Assembly (NCBI RefSeq): GCF_008831265.1
Contig: NZ_VTTH01000001.1
Location: forward strand, 434,001 to 498,000
Source: Lacisediminimonas profundi
GTDB taxonomy: Bacteria; Pseudomonadota; Gammaproteobacteria; Burkholderiales; Burkholderiaceae_D
DNA: 64,000 nt
Direction of reading: 5' to 3'
The translations under genes were made by a program, and so were the position numbers. Below, piece by piece: positions 34,765 to 44,110 of the stretch; positions within the stretch are counted from its first letter, which is position 1, and the number at the start of each line of letters is the position of its first letter. The notes under the pieces are model-generated. The model did no database searches. It was given only the letters and a program-made list of their open reading frames with translations, and was not told the DNA's origin.

Positions 34765-36285
34765 TCAGACCGCCTTGTCCGCCGCCTTTGCCTTTGCCGT
34801 CTTGGTCTTTACCGGCTTTTTCGCCACGGAAGTGTGCTTGCCGGACTTCTTCACTGGTTTGCCGCCCTTGGCTGCGGTCTTTGTCGCTTTTTTCGACGTG
34901 CCGTCGCCCTTGCTCGCCACGGCCCGCTTGTTGGCAACCTGAAGCTCCAGCTTCTGGCCTTTTGCCACGGTGTCCTTCGACAACTCGTTCCATGACTTTA
35001 TCTGCGCCGTGGTCACGCCATGGCGGCGGGCGATGGATGCCAGCGTGTCTTTCTTGCCGACCGTGACGCTTATCTTGCGCGTTGGCGGCGCGTCCGGTTC
35101 CATCGACATCTTCGCGTTTTCAGCGATGTCGGGCGAGATGTCCTTTTCGATCGATTCTTCGGTCTTCGGCACCAGGATGGTCGAGCCTTCCTTCAGCACC
35201 ATGCGCGGCGGGATATGGTTGACCTCGCGGATGATTTCCGGGGTGGTGCGGAATTTCTTCGCGATCGATTCGATCCGTTCGCGCGCGCCGGTCACCCGGT
35301 GCGCGGTCCAGGAGGAGAGTGCGCGCCCCCATTTGGACAGGTTGGTGCGGAATTTTTCAGCATTCAACTGCGGTAACAGGATGCGCGTGTTGCCGCCGGT
35401 GATGACCGGGCGATTGAATTGCGGATTGAGCGCCTTGAACTCGTCCACCGACAGCTCGGCCAGCTGCGCCGCCACCTTGATGTCGATGTCGCGCGTCTTG
35501 CCGATCGTGACGAAGTAGGGCTGGTTGTCGACCTTGGGCAGGGTCAGGTTGTATTGCGCCGGATTGGCGACGATGTTCTTGACCGCCTGCAGCTTGGGCA
35601 CGTAGTTGCGCGTCTCGGCCGGCATGTAGGGGGCCAGGCCGTTGAAATCGGTGTCGCGTCCGGCGGCCTTGGCCTTGTTGATCGCGCGTTGTACCGAGCC
35701 TTCGCCCCAGTTATAGGCAGCCAGCGCCAGCTGCCAGTCGCCGAACATGCCGTACAGCTTTTGCAGGTAGCTCAGCGCAGCATCGGTCGAAGCCAGCACA
35801 TCGCGCCGCTCATCCTTGAAGAAATTCTGCTTCAGGTTGAAGTCGCGGCCGGTCGACGGAATGAATTGCCACATGCCGGCCGCTTTTGCGGTCGACATCG
35901 CTTGCGGGTTGAACGCCGATTCGATGAAGGGCAGCAGCGCCAGTTCAGTCGGCATGTTGCGCTTTTCGAGCTCCTGCACGACATGGAACAGGTAGCGCGA
36001 GGCGCGCGTGGTGGTGCGCTGTATGTAATCGGGGCGGGACGAGTACCAGTTGAGATGGTTGGTGACCAGCTGGTTGTCGATGTCGGGAATCCCGAAGCCC
36101 TTGCGAATGCGGCCCCATACATCGACTTCCTCCATGCCCAGCACCTGCACCGCCGCCGGATCCTGCTCGAGGGCGAGCAGCGGGGACAGCGGGAACAGGG
36201 TGATATCCGACGCCTGGGCGGCAAGCGGCACGCTTGCCGTGGCAAGCGCTGCGCTGATCAGGAGAATTATTCTTTTTCGATTCAT
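34765..36285 (-). CDS. mltD: Membrane-bound lytic transglycosylase MltD-like, two LysM domains
   Basis: A 506-residue exported murein hydrolase. Residues 1-25 form a signal peptide (MNRKRIILLI start). The SLT domain shows the catalytic Glu in LLPFIESAFNPQA (about 115-127), and AAGMWQFIPSTGR and AYNWGEG mark the active-site cleft. Two LysM-type peptidoglycan binding modules follow, about 345-395 and 405-455. A Lys/Ala-rich tail (about 460-506) ends the protein. It cleaves glycan strands with anhydro-MurNAc formation. An upstream Met in the frame is ignored because it would bury the signal. In a minus-strand pair with gloB, 284 bases away. Confidence 0.93.
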   Translation of the reverse strand: MNRKRIILLISAALATASVPLAAQASDITLFPLSPLLALEQDPAAVQVLGMEEVDVWGRIRKGFGIPDIDNQLVTNHLNWYSSRPDYIQRTTTRASRYLFHVVQELEKRNMPTELALLPFIESAFNPQAMSTAKAAGMWQFIPSTGRDFNLKQNFFKDERRDVLASTDAALSYLQKLYGMFGDWQLALAAYNWGEGSVQRAINKAKAAGRDTDFNGLAPYMPAETRNYVPKLQAVKNIVANPAQYNLTLPKVDNQPYFVTIGKTRDIDIKVAAQLAELSVDEFKALNPQFNRPVITGGNTRILLPQLNAEKFRTNLSKWGRALSSWTAHRVTGARERIESIAKKFRTTPEIIREVNHIPPRMVLKEGSTILVPKTEESIEKDISPDIAENAKMSMEPDAPPTRKISVTVGKKDTLASIARRHGVTTAQIKSWNELSKDTVAKGQKLELQVANKRAVASKGDGTSKKATKTAAKGGKPVKKSGKHTSVAKKPVKTKTAKAKAADKAV

Positions 36286-36569
36286 GGGCCTGGCTTGCTG
36301 GTCCGACCCAGACGGTCGGCACGAGTCATCTGTGCCGGCAGTGTAAGTAACGGTGTTTCGTCGAGTCAAGAAAAAGCCGCGCAGCAGTGATGCGGCGCAA
36401 GGCTTCTGGCGCGTTGGCAGCTTGGTAAAAAATTACGGCGCGGACCAATCCGGGGAGGGCTGCCGGTGCTCATCGCACGTTCATCGCACGTATCCGTACG
36501 ATTGTGTTCCCCAGCCCCGATCCCGCCCCGCGCGCTGCGATTTTCAACCGCTTGCCAGGACATCAGGAA

Positions 36570-37358
36570 TTACCGGAAGGAATTCTTCCACTCCCGTAAG
36601 GCAGCAAAGGCAGCAATAGGTTCCCTGGAGGAAATTCTGCCTTCGGCCGCCAGTTTATCCAGAATGCCGGGTTCCTGGTAGCGCAGAAAAGGATTGGTTG
36701 CCTTTTCGATTCCGATGGTGGACGGTACGGTTGGCTGGTTGCGGGCGCGCTTTGCCTCTTCGTCGGCGACGCGCAGGGTCAATGCCGTGTTGTTTTCGTC
36801 AACGGCTTGTGCAAATCGAAGATTGGACAGCGTGTATTCGTGTGCGCAATAGACCTGGGTACGGTCCGGCAGGGCGGTGAGCTTGGCTAGCGATTCGACC
36901 ATCTGCGCCGGGGTCCCTTCAAACAGCCGGCCGCAGCCGCCCGCGAACAAGGTGTCGCCGCAGAACAGCCAGTCCTGTCGCGCTGCATGATAGGCAATAT
37001 GGCCGGCGGTATGGCCAGGCACGTCGAGCACCGAGAATTCCATCTCCAGTTCCGGAATCAGGACGCTGTCGCCTTCGGCCAGGCGGCGGGTGATGGTCGG
37101 GATTGCTTCGCGCGCCGGGCCGTACACCGGCACATCGAAGCGTTCCAGCAATGCCGGCACGCCGCCGGCATGGTCAGCATGGTGATGTGTCAGTAGAATA
37201 GCTGCCAGCGTCAGTTGACGCTGATCCAGTGCTGCAAGAATGGGCGCCGCGTCGCCCGGGTCCACCACCACCGCGTGCACGCCATTGTGAATCAGCCACA
37301 GATAGTTATCTGCAAAGGCGGGGACGGGCAAAACACTCACGGCACTCTTGATCGACAT
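36570..37358 (-). CDS. gloB: Hydroxyacylglutathione hydrolase (glyoxalase II)
   Basis: A 262-residue metallo-beta-lactamase fold enzyme that hydrolyses S-lactoylglutathione to lactate and glutathione, the second step of methylglyoxal detoxification. Binuclear metal ligands are in [10 protein letters not shown] (57-66) and [25 protein letters not shown] and [12 protein letters not shown]. The length equals typical GloB (about 250-265). The start codon faces, and nearly touches, the divergent methyltransferase start, so each promoter lies inside the other gene's 5' coding sequence. The alternative Met at 37364 would overlap the divergent ATG by 2 bases. Confidence 0.95.
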   Translation of the reverse strand: MSIKSAVSVLPVPAFADNYLWLIHNGVHAVVVDPGDAAPILAALDQRQLTLAAILLTHHHADHAGGVPALLERFDVPVYGPAREAIPTITRRLAEGDSVLIPELEMEFSVLDVPGHTAGHIAYHAARQDWLFCGDTLFAGGCGRLFEGTPAQMVESLAKLTALPDRTQVYCAHEYTLSNLRFAQAVDENNTALTLRVADEEAKRARNQPTVPSTIGIEKATNPFLRYQEPGILDKLAAEGRISSREPIAAFAALREWKNSFR

Positions 37359-37362
37359 AGGC

Positions 37363-38169
37363 ATGGACCACCAGACATCAGAAAAACCCATTATAGCCCT
37401 AGGCTCCTGGCTCGACAGTCCGGCGGGTGCCTATGTGAAGGCGTGGGAGCAGGCGCGGCTCGATGCGCTGACTGCCGACATCTTCGGGTTCAATGCGATC
37501 CAGATCGGGTTGCCGGAGGTTCAGGGGCTGGCCGCCAACCGCATGCCGTCCAAATGGCTGACCGACACCCATGTGCCGGAAGGCCGCAAGGTGCCGGTCG
37601 TGGTCGTGCATGATTTCACCGAGTTGCCCTTCGCCACGCAGAGCCTGGACCTGGTGCTGCTGCCGCATGTGCTCGAATTCGCCGCCGAGCCGCACCAGGT
37701 GTTGCGTGAAGTCGAGCGCGTGCTGATACCGGAAGGACAACTGATCATCACCGGCTTCAATCCGGCCAGCATGTGGGGCCTGCGCCAGCTGGCCGGACGC
37801 GTGAGCGGCGCCCATTTCCTGCCGCTGGATGGCGAATTCATCAGCGTGCCGCGGCTGAAGGACTGGCTCAAGCTGCTCAACATGGAAGTCAATCGCGGAC
37901 ATTTCGGCTGTTATGCGCCGCCTTGCCGTACCGACAAGTGGCTCAATCGCTTTTCCTTCATGGAAAAAGCCGGCGACCGCTGGTGGCCCTATCTGGGCGC
38001 GGTCTATGTCGTGCAGGCCATCAAGCGTGTCAAGGGGATGCGGATGGTGGGGCCGGTATGGAACAAGAACAGGGCGCCCGCCCGCTCGGCAGTGCCGGTC
38101 GCGAACCAGGCAAGCAAAACCCCGCAACATGAAAACAGCGCACAGCAGAAAGAGCAATGGAACAAGTAG
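37363..38169 (+). CDS. SAM-dependent methyltransferase (type 11)
   Basis: A 268-residue class I methyltransferase. The SAM fold is seen in [18 protein letters not shown] and [18 protein letters not shown], typical of methyltransferase type 11 proteins often found beside gloB and rnhA in betaproteobacteria. The substrate is unknown. The ATG at 37363 was chosen because it lies close to the gloB 5' end; the upstream TTG would overlap more. The last 13 bases overlap rnhA, so the two are probably cotranscribed. The C-terminal 40 residues are Ala/Gln/Asn-rich and probably disordered. Confidence 0.87.
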   Translation: MDHQTSEKPIIALGSWLDSPAGAYVKAWEQARLDALTADIFGFNAIQIGLPEVQGLAANRMPSKWLTDTHVPEGRKVPVVVVHDFTELPFATQSLDLVLLPHVLEFAAEPHQVLREVERVLIPEGQLIITGFNPASMWGLRQLAGRVSGAHFLPLDGEFISVPRLKDWLKLLNMEVNRGHFGCYAPPCRTDKWLNRFSFMEKAGDRWWPYLGAVYVVQAIKRVKGMRMVGPVWNKNRAPARSAVPVANQASKTPQHENSAQQKEQWNK

Positions 38170-38600
38170 AGATCTATACCGATGGCGCCTGCAAGGGCAA
38201 TCCCGGCCGCGGCGGCTGGGGCGCCTGGCTTTGCGCCGGCGGGCATGAGAAAGAGATTTTTGGCGGCGAGCTCAATACCACCAACAACCGCATGGAATTG
38301 CGCGCCGTGATCGAGGCGCTCAACCTGCTCAAGCGCCCCTGCAAGGTCATTGTCCATACCGACAGCCAGTATGTGCAAAAGGGTATCAGCGAGTGGATAC
38401 ACGGCTGGAAAGCGCGCGGCTGGAAAACCGCGAACCGCGAGCCGGTCAAGAACGTCGACCTGTGGCAAGCGCTGGACCAGGCCCAGGCCCGGCACCAGAT
38501 TGAATGGCGCTGGGTGAAAGGCCATGCCGGGCACGACGGCAACGAGCGCGCCGACGAACTGGCAAACCGCGGCGTCGAGGCGGCCAGCCCGGTCTCCTAG
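38157..38600 (+). CDS. rnhA: Ribonuclease HI
   Basis: A 147-residue enzyme degrading the RNA strand of RNA/DNA hybrids. The four catalytic carboxylates are D9 ([11 protein letters not shown]), E47 (NRMELRA), D69 (HTDSQYV) and D133 (ERADELAN), with H123 in [11 protein letters not shown]; the length equals that of E. coli RNase HI within a few residues. It overlaps the methyltransferase by 13 bases. A palindrome CCGCCCGGGCGG directly after the stop (38601-38612) may be a weak terminator. The RND pair that follows has its own start region. Confidence 0.97.
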   Translation: MEQVEIYTDGACKGNPGRGGWGAWLCAGGHEKEIFGGELNTTNNRMELRAVIEALNLLKRPCKVIVHTDSQYVQKGISEWIHGWKARGWKTANREPVKNVDLWQALDQAQARHQIEWRWVKGHAGHDGNERADELANRGVEAASPVS

Positions 38601-38708
38601 CCGCCCGGGCGGCACCGGCCTGTCGCGAATGGCAATTTGCATTATGCTTGTCGCACACTTGCGCGGATATCGCGACGCGATAGGGCAATTTCAGGATAAC
38701 CAGAAAAA

Positions 38709-39851
38709 ATGAACTTCCGGAGTATCAGTTACAGCGCCGTGGCCGTGGTTGGCATCGCGCTGCTTGGAGGATATGCCTACTATTCCCAACGCGCGCCGCA
38801 GAAGCCGAAAGAGCAGTCCGCCACAGCGGCGCCGGGCGCCGGCGGCCAGCGTGCCGCGGCCGGACCAGTCGCGGTCGAGGTGGTGCGGGTCGACACCATG
38901 CGGATGGTGGACGAACTCAACTCGGTCGGTACGCTGCGTTCCAATGAATCAGTGATCCTGCGGCCGGAAGTCGCGGGCCGCATCGTCAAGCTGAATTTCC
39001 GCGATGGCCAGATGGTGAAGAAGGGCCAGCAACTGGTGGCTTTCGACAGCAGCGTCAACCAGGCCGAAGTCGGGCAGGCGCGCGCAGAACTGAATATCGC
39101 GCAATCCAACTATCGCCGCAACGAAGACCTCGCCAGCAGGAAATTCATTTCCGAACGCGCCAAGGACGAGTCCCAGGCCAATGTCCAGGTGCTGGAAGCA
39201 AAACTCGCACTGGCCCAGGCCAGGCTCTCCAAGCTGGAGATACGCGCGCCATTTTCCGGTGTGGTCGGCATCCGCACCGTCAGCGTCGGCGACTATGTGA
39301 AAGACGGGGCCGACCTGGTTAACCTGGAAGACCTTTCCAGCGTCAAGGTCGACTTCCGCATTCCTGAAAAATATGCCGACCTGGTGCGGCCGGGCCAGGG
39401 CATCGAAGTCATGCTCGACGCGCTGCCCGGGCAAACGTTCAAGGCCCGGGTCGATGCGATCGATCCCCAGGTCGACAGCACCGGCCGCTCGGCGCTGCTG
39501 CGCGGGCGTATCGAGAATCCGCAAGGCCGGCTCAAGCCCGGCATGTTTGCCCGCGTGCGCCTGATCCTGGCCCAGCGCGACCAGGCGCTGGTGGTTCCGG
39601 AAGAGGCGATTGTTCCGCAGGGACAGAAGCAGACGGTGTGGAAAGTGGTCGATGGCAAGGCGCTAAGGACTGAGGTGAAAATCGGCCTGCGGCGCAATGC
39701 CAAAGCCGAGATTGTCGAAGGCTTGGAGAAAGGCGACGTGGTAGTCACGGCCGGCCAGATCCGCTTGTCGCGCGACGGCATGGCGGTCAGGATCGGCGGC
39801 GGCCAGGCTGCGGGCAAGCCGGACGGCCAGGCAGTGGCGGCACGACAATAA
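38709..39851 (+). CDS. RND efflux membrane fusion (adaptor) protein
   Basis: A 380-residue HlyD-type adaptor. An N-terminal membrane anchor (about residues 8-27) is followed by the barrel-lipoyl halves split by a coiled coil (about 110-180, rich in Glu/Arg/Ala) and the beta-barrel and membrane-proximal domains with RIEFNP-like patterns such as GRIENPQGRLKPGMFARV. It links an RND pump in the inner membrane to an outer membrane channel. The RND gene follows after 12 bases. No TolC-type gene is nearby, so an outer membrane channel encoded elsewhere is probably used. The Ala/Gln-rich C-terminus is short. Confidence 0.93.
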   Translation: MNFRSISYSAVAVVGIALLGGYAYYSQRAPQKPKEQSATAAPGAGGQRAAAGPVAVEVVRVDTMRMVDELNSVGTLRSNESVILRPEVAGRIVKLNFRDGQMVKKGQQLVAFDSSVNQAEVGQARAELNIAQSNYRRNEDLASRKFISERAKDESQANVQVLEAKLALAQARLSKLEIRAPFSGVVGIRTVSVGDYVKDGADLVNLEDLSSVKVDFRIPEKYADLVRPGQGIEVMLDALPGQTFKARVDAIDPQVDSTGRSALLRGRIENPQGRLKPGMFARVRLILAQRDQALVVPEEAIVPQGQKQTVWKVVDGKALRTEVKIGLRRNAKAEIVEGLEKGDVVVTAGQIRLSRDGMAVRIGGGQAAGKPDGQAVAARQ

Positions 39852-39863
39852 CAAAGGCAGCGC

Positions 39864-42800
39864 ATGGTCATCTCCGAAATCTGCATACGACGCCCGGTCT
39901 TTGCGACCGTCATGTCGCTCATCATCGTGCTGGTGGGACTGGTGTCCTACAACCGCCTGTCAGTACGCGAATACCCGAAGATCGATGAACCGGTGGTCAC
40001 CGTCGACACCAGGTATCCGGGCGCCAGCTCGGATATCGTCGAAACCCAGATCACCAAGGTTCTTGAAGACTCGATCGCGGGCATCGACGGCATCGACGTG
40101 CTGACCTCGATCTCGCGCGACGAGCAGAGCCAGATCACGGTGCGTTTCAGGCTGGAGAAAGACCCCGATTCCGGCGGCAACGATGTGCGCGACCGGGTTT
40201 CCCGGGTGCGCGCCAAATTGCCGCTCACGATCGAAGAGCCGGTGATTGCCAAGGTCGAGGCCGACGCCAACCCCATCATCTGGCTGTCGTTCTCGAGCGA
40301 GACGATGAAACAGCTCGACCTGACCGACATTGCCAACCGCATCGTCAAGCCGCGGCTGCAACTGCTGCCGGGTGCGGCCGACGTACGGATCAATGGCGAG
40401 CGCAAGTACTCCATGCGGCTCTGGCTCAGCCGTGAAAAACTGGCGGCCTACCGGCTGACCACGGCCGATGTCGAAGACGCGCTGCGCAAGCAAAACATCG
40501 AGGTGCCCGCCGGCCGCATCGAATCGAGTCAGCGCGAATTCTCGGTGGTGTCCCAGACCGACCTGACGCAGGTGTCGCAATTCGAGGACATCATCGTGCG
40601 CACCGTCAACGGCTTTCCGGTGCGGGTGAAGGATGTCGCCACCGTCGCCCTGGCACCGGCGGCGGAGCGCTCATCGGTTCGCTTCAACGGCCGCAATGCG
40701 GTGTCGCTGGGCATCATCCGCCAGGCCACTGCCAACCCGCTCGAACTGGCGAAATATGTGCGGGCCGAGTTGCCGCGCCTGAATGAAGAACTCAAGCCGC
40801 AGGGCGTGCAGGTGAATATTTCGGTTGACTACACCGAGTTCATCGACCGCTCGATCCGTTCGGTGTACACCACGATCGCCGAAGCCGTGGTCCTGGTGGC
40901 ACTGGTCATTTTCGTGTTCCTGCGCTCGCTGCGTGCGGCCATCATTCCGCTGGTGACGATACCGGTCTCGCTGATCGGTTCCTTCGCGCTGATGTCGATG
41001 GCGGGGTTTTCGATCAATACGCTGACCCTGCTGTCGCTGGTGCTGGCGATCGGGCTGGTGGTGGATGACGCCATCGTCGTCCTCGAAAACATCTACCGGC
41101 ATATAGAAGACGGCATGGCGCCGGTGGCTGCCGCCCTGAAGGGGGCCAAGGAAATCGGCTTTGCCGTGGTCGCCATGACGCTGACACTGGCTGCGGTATA
41201 TGCACCGGTCGCTTTCACGCCTGGCCGCACCGGCCGCTTGTTCATCGAGTTTGCGCTGACGCTGGCCGGCGCCGTGATCGTGTCCGGCTTCGTGGCGCTG
41301 ACCCTGTCGCCAATGATGTGCTCGGTCATGCTGCGCCATCAGGAAAAACATGGGCGGATGTACCAGCTGGTCGAGAACGCACTGGTTGGACTGACCAATG
41401 CTTACCAGCGCGCGGTTACTGCGACCCTGAAGGCGCGCTGGGCGGTGGTGCTGGTCTACCTGCTCGTGATCGCGCTGCTGGCCTGGCTGGGGACCGGCAT
41501 GAAAAAGGAACTGTCGCCGATCGAGGATCGCGGCACCATTTTCACCTCTCTCTCCGGGCCGGATGGCGCCTCGCTCGCCTACACCGAGAAATTTGCACGG
41601 CGCGTGGAGGGGATCGTGGCCGGCGTGCCGGAAATCAACCGCGTGTTCATCGTTGCCGGCAATCCGACCGTGGAGCGCGGCATTGCCGTCATTCGCGTGA
41701 CCGACTGGGATGAGCGCGATCGCAAGATCCAGGACATCCTGAAAGAGATACAGCCGAAGATGCAGGCCATCCCCGGGTTGCTGGCGTTTCCGAACCTGCC
41801 GCCTTCGCTTGGACAGTCCATCCGTGAGCGGCCGATCGGACTGGTGGTGATGACCAGCGACACCTATCCCAACCTGCAGAAGACGGTGCAAAAGATCGTC
41901 GACGAAGCCAGGGAAAATCCCGGCCTGGTCAATATCGACACCGACCTTCGGCTGAACAAGCCACAGGTAAGCGTGCAGGTCGACCGCGACAAGGCGGCCG
42001 ATGCCGGCGTGCCGATCGAGACCGTTGGCCGCACGCTGGAGACCATGCTCGGCGGACGCCAGGTGACGCGCTTCAAGAAGAACGGCGACCAGTACGACGT
42101 GATCGTGCAGATCGAGAATGTGCAGCGCGAATCGCCGGACGACATCAGCAACATCTTCGTGCGTGGCACCGGCAAGAATGGCGCGCCGGATCAGATGATT
42201 CCGCTGTCGAGCCTGCTCAAGCTGCGCGAAACCGTTGCACCGCGCGAATTGAACCATTTCGCCCAGCGCCGCGCCGTGCTGATTTCGGGCAATCTTGCGC
42301 CCGGCTATTCGCAGGGCGAGGCGCTCGACTTCCTGGAGGGCGTGGCCCGGAAGCACATCAAAGCCGGCGACGCCATCGACTTCCAGGGCTCGGCGCGCGA
42401 ATACAAGCAATCCAGCGGCAGCCTGGCGCTGACTTTCGTGCTGGCGCTGGCCTTCATCTACCTGGTGCTGGCGGCGCAGTTCGAGAGCTTCGTCGATCCG
42501 TTCATCATCATGCTGACGGTGCCGCTGTCGATGGCGGGGGCGCTGGCGGCGCTGCAACTGGCGGGCGGAACGCTGAACGTGTTCAGCCAGATCGGCCTGA
42601 TCACCCTGGTCGGGCTGATTACCAAGCACGGCATCCTGATTGTCGAATTCACCAACCAGTTGCGCGAGCAGGGCATGGAAACCGCCGAGGCGCTGGTGCA
42701 GGCGACCGTGCTGCGGCTGCGCCCGATCCTGATGACTACCGGCGCCATGGTGCTGGGATCCTTGCCGCTTGCGCTGGCCCACGGCGCCGGTGCAGAATCG

Positions 42801-42965
42801 CGGCAGCAGATCGGCTGGGTGATCGTCGGCGGAATGACGGTGGGAACCTTGCTCACCCTGTTCATCGTGCCCACCTTCTACACATTCTTCGCGCGCCGCA
42901 AGCTGCCGCACCCGGCAGAGGCACCCGCTGCGCCGCTGGCGCCAGCCGCGCCGCACCAGGCATGA
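39864..42965 (+). CDS. RND multidrug efflux transporter, HAE-1 type
   Basis: A 1033-residue inner membrane proton antiporter with twelve membrane helices in two repeats and large periplasmic loops. Proton-relay residues are D401/D402 (LVVDDAIVVLEN) in helix 4 and K921 (ITKHGILIVEF) in helix 10, all present. The start MVISEICIRRPVFATVMSL is typical. Family members expel dyes, detergents and drugs; the specificity cannot be told by eye, and no AcrR/TetR repressor gene is adjacent. The Ala/Pro-rich last 15 residues are flexible. It forms a pair with the adaptor upstream and ends 61 bases before dnaQ. Confidence 0.96.
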   Translation: MVISEICIRRPVFATVMSLIIVLVGLVSYNRLSVREYPKIDEPVVTVDTRYPGASSDIVETQITKVLEDSIAGIDGIDVLTSISRDEQSQITVRFRLEKDPDSGGNDVRDRVSRVRAKLPLTIEEPVIAKVEADANPIIWLSFSSETMKQLDLTDIANRIVKPRLQLLPGAADVRINGERKYSMRLWLSREKLAAYRLTTADVEDALRKQNIEVPAGRIESSQREFSVVSQTDLTQVSQFEDIIVRTVNGFPVRVKDVATVALAPAAERSSVRFNGRNAVSLGIIRQATANPLELAKYVRAELPRLNEELKPQGVQVNISVDYTEFIDRSIRSVYTTIAEAVVLVALVIFVFLRSLRAAIIPLVTIPVSLIGSFALMSMAGFSINTLTLLSLVLAIGLVVDDAIVVLENIYRHIEDGMAPVAAALKGAKEIGFAVVAMTLTLAAVYAPVAFTPGRTGRLFIEFALTLAGAVIVSGFVALTLSPMMCSVMLRHQEKHGRMYQLVENALVGLTNAYQRAVTATLKARWAVVLVYLLVIALLAWLGTGMKKELSPIEDRGTIFTSLSGPDGASLAYTEKFARRVEGIVAGVPEINRVFIVAGNPTVERGIAVIRVTDWDERDRKIQDILKEIQPKMQAIPGLLAFPNLPPSLGQSIRERPIGLVVMTSDTYPNLQKTVQKIVDEARENPGLVNIDTDLRLNKPQVSVQVDRDKAADAGVPIETVGRTLETMLGGRQVTRFKKNGDQYDVIVQIENVQRESPDDISNIFVRGTGKNGAPDQMIPLSSLLKLRETVAPRELNHFAQRRAVLISGNLAPGYSQGEALDFLEGVARKHIKAGDAIDFQGSAREYKQSSGSLALTFVLALAFIYLVLAAQFESFVDPFIIMLTVPLSMAGALAALQLAGGTLNVFSQIGLITLVGLITKHGILIVEFTNQLREQGMETAEALVQATVLRLRPILMTTGAMVLGSLPLALAHGAGAESRQQIGWVIVGGMTVGTLLTLFIVPTFYTFFARRKLPHPAEAPAAPLAPAAPHQA

Positions 42966-43026
42966 CATCCGATATGAGATCCGATGTGATATCCGATCAC
43001 TCGGGGATTTAACAGACAAGAACCGC

Positions 43027-43737
43027 ATGCGACAAATCGTACTGGACACTGAAACTACCGGACTGAACCCGCGCTCGGGCGACCGCATCATCGAGATCGG
43101 CTGCGTCGAACTGTTCAACCGCCGGCTCACCGGCAACAACCTGCATTACTACGTCAATCCGGAGCGCGACTCGGAAGAGGGCGCGCTGGCGGTCCACGGC
43201 CTGACCACCGAATTCCTGGCCGACAAGCCAAAATTTGCCGATATCGCCAGCGAATTGCGCGACTATCTGCAAGGCGCCGAGGTGATCATCCACAATGCTC
43301 CCTTCGACATCGGCTTCCTCGACGCCGAATTCGAGCGGCTGCAGGTGCCGCCATTCAACCGGCATGTGGCCGGCGTGATCGACACCCTGGTCGAGGCCAA
43401 GGCGCTGTACCCCGGCAAGCGCAATTCACTGGACGCGCTGTGCGACCGTTACGGCGTCTCCAATGCCCACCGCACCTTGCACGGCGCGCTGCTCGATGCC
43501 GAGTTGCTGGCCGAGGTGTACCTGGCAATGACCCGCGGCCAGAACAGCTTCACGATCGACTTGCATGCCGACGAGGGGCGGGCCGGCGAAGCCCACCTGC
43601 CGGTACTGCCCTTGGGCGATGTCCTGGTGCTGCGTGCTGGCGAAAGCGAACTGGCCGCCCACGAACAGGTGCTCAATTCGCTCGACAAGGAAGTGCGCGG
43701 AACCTGCGTCTGGCGGGCGGCTGCACCTGCACGTTGA
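43027..43737 (+). CDS. dnaQ: DNA polymerase III epsilon subunit (3'-5' proofreading)
   Basis: A 236-residue DEDDh exonuclease. The Exo motifs are DTETTG (7-12), HNAPFD and H-x-LHGALLDAELLAEVYL, giving the acidic metal ligands; the rest carries the short C-terminal tail that binds the polymerase alpha subunit. It removes misinserted bases during replication and ties fidelity to the core enzyme. The tRNA-Val gene starts 40 bases later. Closely follows the RND pair but is unlikely to be regulated with it. Confidence 0.95.
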   Translation: MRQIVLDTETTGLNPRSGDRIIEIGCVELFNRRLTGNNLHYYVNPERDSEEGALAVHGLTTEFLADKPKFADIASELRDYLQGAEVIIHNAPFDIGFLDAEFERLQVPPFNRHVAGVIDTLVEAKALYPGKRNSLDALCDRYGVSNAHRTLHGALLDAELLAEVYLAMTRGQNSFTIDLHADEGRAGEAHLPVLPLGDVLVLRAGESELAAHEQVLNSLDKEVRGTCVWRAAAPAR

Positions 43738-43777
43738 TTGATTGGCCGCACTGTGTAATAATTCCGCTTCTGTTTTC

Positions 43778-43852
43778 GGGAGGTTAGCTCAGGGGTAGAG
43801 CGATCGCCTCACACGCGATAGGTCGCTGGTTCGAAACCAGCACTTCCCACCA
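43778..43852 (+). tRNA. tRNA-Val (anticodon CAC)
   Basis: 75 bases fold into a full cloverleaf. The acceptor stem pairs GGGAGGT with ACTTCCC, the D-arm is GCTC/GAGC, the anticodon stem ATCGC/GCGAT encloses CTCACAC, and the T-arm GCTGG/CCAGC encloses TTCGAAA. The loop places CAC at 34-36, reading GTG valine codons. The 3' CCA is encoded. It lies 40 bases downstream of dnaQ and is followed by an intrinsic terminator. Confidence 0.95.
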
Positions 43853-43861
43853 CCGAATCCG

Positions 43862-43897
43862 AAAAAAAGCCTGCACCACCGGTGCAGGCTTTTTTTC
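43862..43897 (+). terminator. Intrinsic terminator after tRNA-Val
   Basis: A GC-rich 9-bp stem (43869-43877 with 43881-43889), a three-base loop, an A-run before it and a T-run after it (43890-43896). This is the clearest rho-independent terminator in the window; the flanking A/T runs let it work in both directions. Confidence 0.9.
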
Positions 43898-44110
43898 GCG
43901 CTTTTTTTCCTCTTTTTTCCCTCTTTTTCCGGGCCTGTCCCGGGTCCCGGCTGCATCTTCAGGAAAATTCCGCACGCATTGCGCTGCCGGTTGAATCATT
44001 CCCGCAATCCAGAATCAGAAATAGAGCCACTTGCTATCCTCAGGCCCGCTTGCGCATGCGCACGGGAGAATCCGGGATCGGTTGCGATGGGGGACCATGA
44101 GGAACGATTG

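Noticed and set aside
40671-43139. 822-codon minus-strand open frame opposite the RND transporter
   Set aside because: It mirrors a well-recognised RND gene. Its predicted protein is His/Gln/Arg-rich without domains, typical of antisense frames in GC-rich DNA.
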